DNA of 64,000 nt from an uncultured Syntrophobacterales bacterium. GTDB lineage: Bacteria > Desulfobacterota > Syntrophia > Syntrophales > UBA5619. Where the stretch lies: positions 1 through 64,000 of the forward strand of contig CAIYSL010000119.1 in NCBI GenBank assembly GCA_903928915.1, read 5' to 3'. Shown here in pieces: positions 61,742 to 64,000 of the stretch; the stretch's first letter is position 1; each line of letters begins with the position of its first letter. The position numbers and the translations under genes were made by a program. The notes under the pieces are model-generated. The model was not told the origin of the DNA and did not search any database. It saw only the letters and a list, made by a program, of their open reading frames with translations.

Positions 61742-62955
61742 CGCTCGGACCATTCGGCAAACAGGAGCGCGCTCATCCAGACGTACACGAGCCCCTCGGT
61801 GTGGTCGATCAGGGTGGAGGTCACCATGCTCGCCGCCAGGATCAGCAGGACGAGCCCCCGGGCGGCGGGCCCTGCGAACCCTCCCGGCAGGAGCGCCGCC
61901 CTCCTCCACTGGACGAAGAAAAGCCACATTAGCAGCGCCAGCCCCGCCAGCCCCAGCTGGACGGTCACCATCAGGTATTCGTTGTGGGGGTTTTCCGACG
62001 GGTCCATCCCGGTTCCGCGCACCGCCGCGGCGTAGGCGCCCTTGAACCCCCCCGTTCCCACCCCCAGCAGGGGCCTCTCGGCGATCAGCCGCAGGCTGTT
62101 GCGCCAGTACTCCAGCCGGTAGCCGACGGAGGTCGCCTCCGGCCGGCCGGGCCGCCAGTTCGTCATCTCGTCGGCCATCTGGCTGATCCGCCGGTGAGGA
62201 ACCGAGGAGGGCATGAGGCTGATCGCTCCGCCCAGCACCGCCGCCAGGAGGAGAGCGGCGGCCACGCCCCGCCAGCGCCATTGGCAGAGGAGGAAATAGA
62301 AACCGAGCACCAGCGCCACCACGTAGCCGGTCCTCCCGGAGACGACGAACAGCACGTTCGCCAGGGCCGCCAGCGCGAGCACCGCGGCGATGATCCTGAG
62401 CGAACGCCTCTCCTGCCGGCGCGCCTCCAGGCCGAACAGGAAGGCGCCGTAAGCCATCAGGAAGCCGTGGGTGATCCGGTGCTTGAAGGGGGTGTACGCG
62501 TCTTCGGGCGTGATGTGGAAAACCGCCAGCGGCGGCATGACGCCCACCCGCAGGAGGTAGGAAATCACGATCGTCAGCGCCAGGGCGGCCAGGAAGCCCG
62601 CCAGGGCGCGGCGCCGGGTCCGTTCCTCGCGGAAGAAGAACAAGAGGATCGGGATGTACAGGAGGTTGGCCGCCTTCGAGAGCGACCCCAGGGCCTCGCG
62701 CGGCGCCGCATCGCCGTACAGGAGCCCGACGATGTACATCCCGAACAGCAGCAGACCGGGGACAACGATCGGGTTGTCCCCGACGGCGGCAAGCTTCTCC
62801 CGGAAGCGGCCCCCTGCCAGCCAGAGCGCCAGGATCAGGACCAGGAGGATCTCGTCCAGCGCCGTGGAGATGGGCAGCGAACAGCCGAGCGCAACCGCCG
62901 CCCAGCCGGCGCCGGTATCCGCTCCGCGACCGATTGCCCGATAGGACCAGTCCAT
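61720..62955 (-). CDS. waaL: O-antigen ligase/polymerase family protein
   Basis: This 411-residue protein has about eleven hydrophobic segments and a periplasmic loop with RPLLGVGTGGFKGAYAAAVRG and PHNEYLMVTVQLGLAGLALL, the Wzy_C signature of WaaL-type ligases. It would join O-chains to lipid A-core on the periplasmic side; a Wzy polymerase role is the alternative. The neighbours are core glycosyltransferases, favouring ligase. ATG at 62955 is chosen over a TTG at 62967. Confidence 0.85.
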   Translation of the reverse strand: MDWSYRAIGRGADTGAGWAAVALGCSLPISTALDEILLVLILALWLAGGRFREKLAAVGDNPIVVPGLLLFGMYIVGLLYGDAAPREALGSLSKAANLLYIPILLFFFREERTRRRALAGFLAALALTIVISYLLRVGVMPPLAVFHITPEDAYTPFKHRITHGFLMAYGAFLFGLEARRQERRSLRIIAAVLALAALANVLFVVSGRTGYVVALVLGFYFLLCQWRWRGVAAALLLAAVLGGAISLMPSSVPHRRISQMADEMTNWRPGRPEATSVGYRLEYWRNSLRLIAERPLLGVGTGGFKGAYAAAVRGTGMDPSENPHNEYLMVTVQLGLAGLALLMWLFFVQWRRAALLPGGFAGPAARGLVLLILAASMVTSTLIDHTEGLVYVWMSALLFAEWSERCPCPSS

Positions 62956-63058
62956 AGCCCGGCTCAACCTTTCCCGCGGGAAATCCCGCCCGACGCGTCC
63001 GGCCTTCGCGGGGAGGCGAACAGGACCACCCCGGGCTGCCCGTCGGAGGCGATTTGCG

Positions 63059-63084
63059 GATACAGCTCCGCTCTCTGGATTCCC
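63059..63084 (-). repeat. 26-bp dispersed repeat, copy 2
   Basis: This copy matches 58401-58426 at 25 of 26 positions in the same orientation. It lies 104 bp before the ligase start, in the 275-bp gap before the DUF2147 gene. Confidence 0.6.
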
Positions 63085-63162
63085 CCCCGCGGTCGCAGCC
63101 GGCGGCGGTGTTGTCGAACCGGCGATTTCGTGGCTATCCCCCCTGCGTTCAATCCGTGAACG

Positions 63163-63178
63163 TTCGGTACGTACTGAA
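63163..63178. promoter_or_regulatory. Operator-like palindrome upstream of the ligase operon
   Basis: TTC-G-GTACGTAC-T-GAA is symmetric at 14 of 16 positions. It overlaps the -10 position of a possible TTGACT-N17-TACGTA promoter (63168-63196, minus) for the waaL-to-MarR operon. The -10 match is poor, so this is tentative. Confidence 0.35.
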
Positions 63179-63230
63179 ACGGCCCCGCAAAGTCAAGGCA
63201 AAAAGCCCTGCGCCCCGCAGCGGCGGCCGC

Positions 63231-63671
63231 CTAGTTGACCCGCTGCCAGACCTGCGTCCGCCCCAGCAGGGAGAAGCCGATGAACCCCCGGACCTTCAGC
63301 TTCTGCCCGCCCGCGTCGAGTTCCAGCTTGCACTTGTAGGTCTTGCCGTTGTTCGGGTCCATGATGGTGCCGCCGCCATACTCGTCCCCCTCCTTCTTCA
63401 GGTCCTTCAGGAAGACCATGCCGATCAGGGGTTTGTTCTGGTCGCTCCCCGTGCACTTCTCGCAGAGCTTGCCCGCGCCGCCGTCCTTCTCCTGGAGGAG
63501 CTGGACGATCTTCCCGTGCAGCTTGCCGCCGGACTCGTACACCTCGACGATCGACTTTTCCTTGTTCGTCTCATCGTCGATGGTCTTCCATTTGCCCACC
63601 GGCGAATCGGCGGCCCAGGCCGTCCCGACGGACCAGGCCAGTACACTCAACAGGATGAACATGCGCTTCAT
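63231..63671 (-). CDS. Exported DUF2147 protein
   Basis: This 146-residue protein has a signal peptide (MFILLSVLAWSVGTAWA, cleaved near residue 20) and the DUF2147 pattern: VGKWKTIDDETNKEKSIVEV, KIVQLLQE, CEKCTGSDQNKPLIGMVFL, GGGTIMDPNNGKTYKCKLEL and GRTQVWQRV at the end. The family is a small periplasmic beta-barrel-like (lipocalin-like) protein of unknown function. GGAAGGAGGG lies 5-6 bases before the ATG. It is not part of the LPS operon. Confidence 0.9.
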   Translation of the reverse strand: MKRMFILLSVLAWSVGTAWAADSPVGKWKTIDDETNKEKSIVEVYESGGKLHGKIVQLLQEKDGGAGKLCEKCTGSDQNKPLIGMVFLKDLKKEGDEYGGGTIMDPNNGKTYKCKLELDAGGQKLKVRGFIGFSLLGRTQVWQRVN

Positions 63672-63754
63672 GGATTGCCCTCCTTCCGTTCATGCATGGA
63701 GCCGCGGCTCCGCCTCGCACACCCTACCCGAGCACCGGTATCGCTCGCGCTGCA

Positions 63755-63783
63755 TTGTTACCGCAAACGGGCCGGATGATCAA
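63755..63783 (-). promoter_or_regulatory. Possible sigma70 promoter for the DUF2147 gene
   Basis: On the minus strand TTGATC (63783-63778), a 17-base spacer and TAACAA (63760-63755) lie about 85 bp before the ATG at 63671. Both boxes deviate from consensus. Confidence 0.35.
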
Positions 63784-64000
63784 GTGAAATAGCATAATTT
63801 ACAGGGGCATAGAAAAGGGGGCCGCACCGCACGGGCAGGCAGGACAGCCCCCCTGCCCGGCAGCGGGGGACAGGGCCGCGCTTGCCGTTCTGTCGGAGCG
63901 ATCAGCGCAGGCCTGCGAAACGCGTTCTGCACGCCGCAGCGGACGGCCTGCGCGGGTCGACCGAGCCACCGCCCGCCCGTTAATTCTGTTGAAATGGTTT
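63784..64000. other. End of window without recognised gene
   Basis: From the DUF2147 start (63671) to the window end there is no credible coding frame on either strand. Apart from the possible promoter at 63755-63783 I see an AT-rich patch at 63786-63815 and an imperfect inverted repeat (GGGCAGG with CCTGCCC, near 63833-63860). Nothing else is supported. Confidence 0.6.

Noticed and set aside
1-64000. tRNA, rRNA, insertion sequences, integrases, prophage genes, replication origin
   Set aside because: None was recognised on reading through both strands; mobile-element involvement is only hinted at by the small repeats and the low-GC patch.

Overview
The window is GC-rich (mostly well over 60 %) and tightly packed: about 50 protein genes, no tRNA, rRNA, insertion sequence or CRISPR array recognised. 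LPS heptose and O-antigen genes, a complete type II secretion system (T2SS), a TonB-dependent receptor and VKOR mark a Gram-negative bacterium. The EPS-associated MarR-type regulator, many B12-type radical SAM proteins, a probable UGA-decoded selenoprotein and a GspL built like a PilM-PilN fusion suggest a deltaproteobacterial (Desulfobacterota, Geobacter/Desulfuromonas-like) anaerobe. The lineage is inference; no phylogenetic marker is present.

Layout. 1-1829 (+): end of gmhB, a heptosyltransferase and a Trm112-like protein, i.e. LPS inner-core supply. 1839-8648 (-): a six-gene operon with the order wbpK-wbpL-wbpM seen in Pseudomonas O-antigen loci plus three glycosyltransferases, read from a clear sigma70-type promoter. 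The same 218-bp gap fires the other way into a Wzx-like flippase and a methyltransferase (8811-11159, +). 11115-31231 (-): a long O-antigen/surface-glycan block with glycosyltransferases, methyltransferases, a Wzm/Wzt ABC exporter, four radical SAM proteins, a VKOR homologue and a TPR membrane protein. Two genes here are unusual fusions (methyltransferase-coiled coil-GT4, and radical SAM-methyltransferase).

31513-32984 (+): a two-gene operon whose first gene has an in-frame UGA followed by a bacterial SECIS-like hairpin. It is read here as a secreted UshA-like selenoprotein with a CxxU motif, translationally coupled to a lipoprotein. This is the most interesting item in the window.

32996-39465 (-): secreted proteins (a transglutaminase-elicitor-like protein, a small exported protein, an abundant-looking Cys-containing surface protein with strong RBS and terminator, a tandem CAP-domain protein). 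39689-58347 (-): a TonB-dependent receptor, an NtrC-type regulator, a histidine kinase and an orphan ABC_sub_bind protein downstream of and co-directional with a full T2SS (gspD,C,M,L,K,J,I,H,G,F,E) that is preceded by a beta-propeller protein with a CFI-box tail. A good sigma54 promoter precedes the beta-propeller gene. 58482-62955 (-): EPS-type MarR regulator, LPS-core glycosyltransferases and an O-antigen ligase. 63231-63671 (-): DUF2147 protein; the last 329 bp hold no gene.

Taken together the window makes the cell surface: core sugar supply, O-chain synthesis and modification, two export routes, ligation onto lipid A-core, and the T2SS that would send out the neighbouring secreted proteins.
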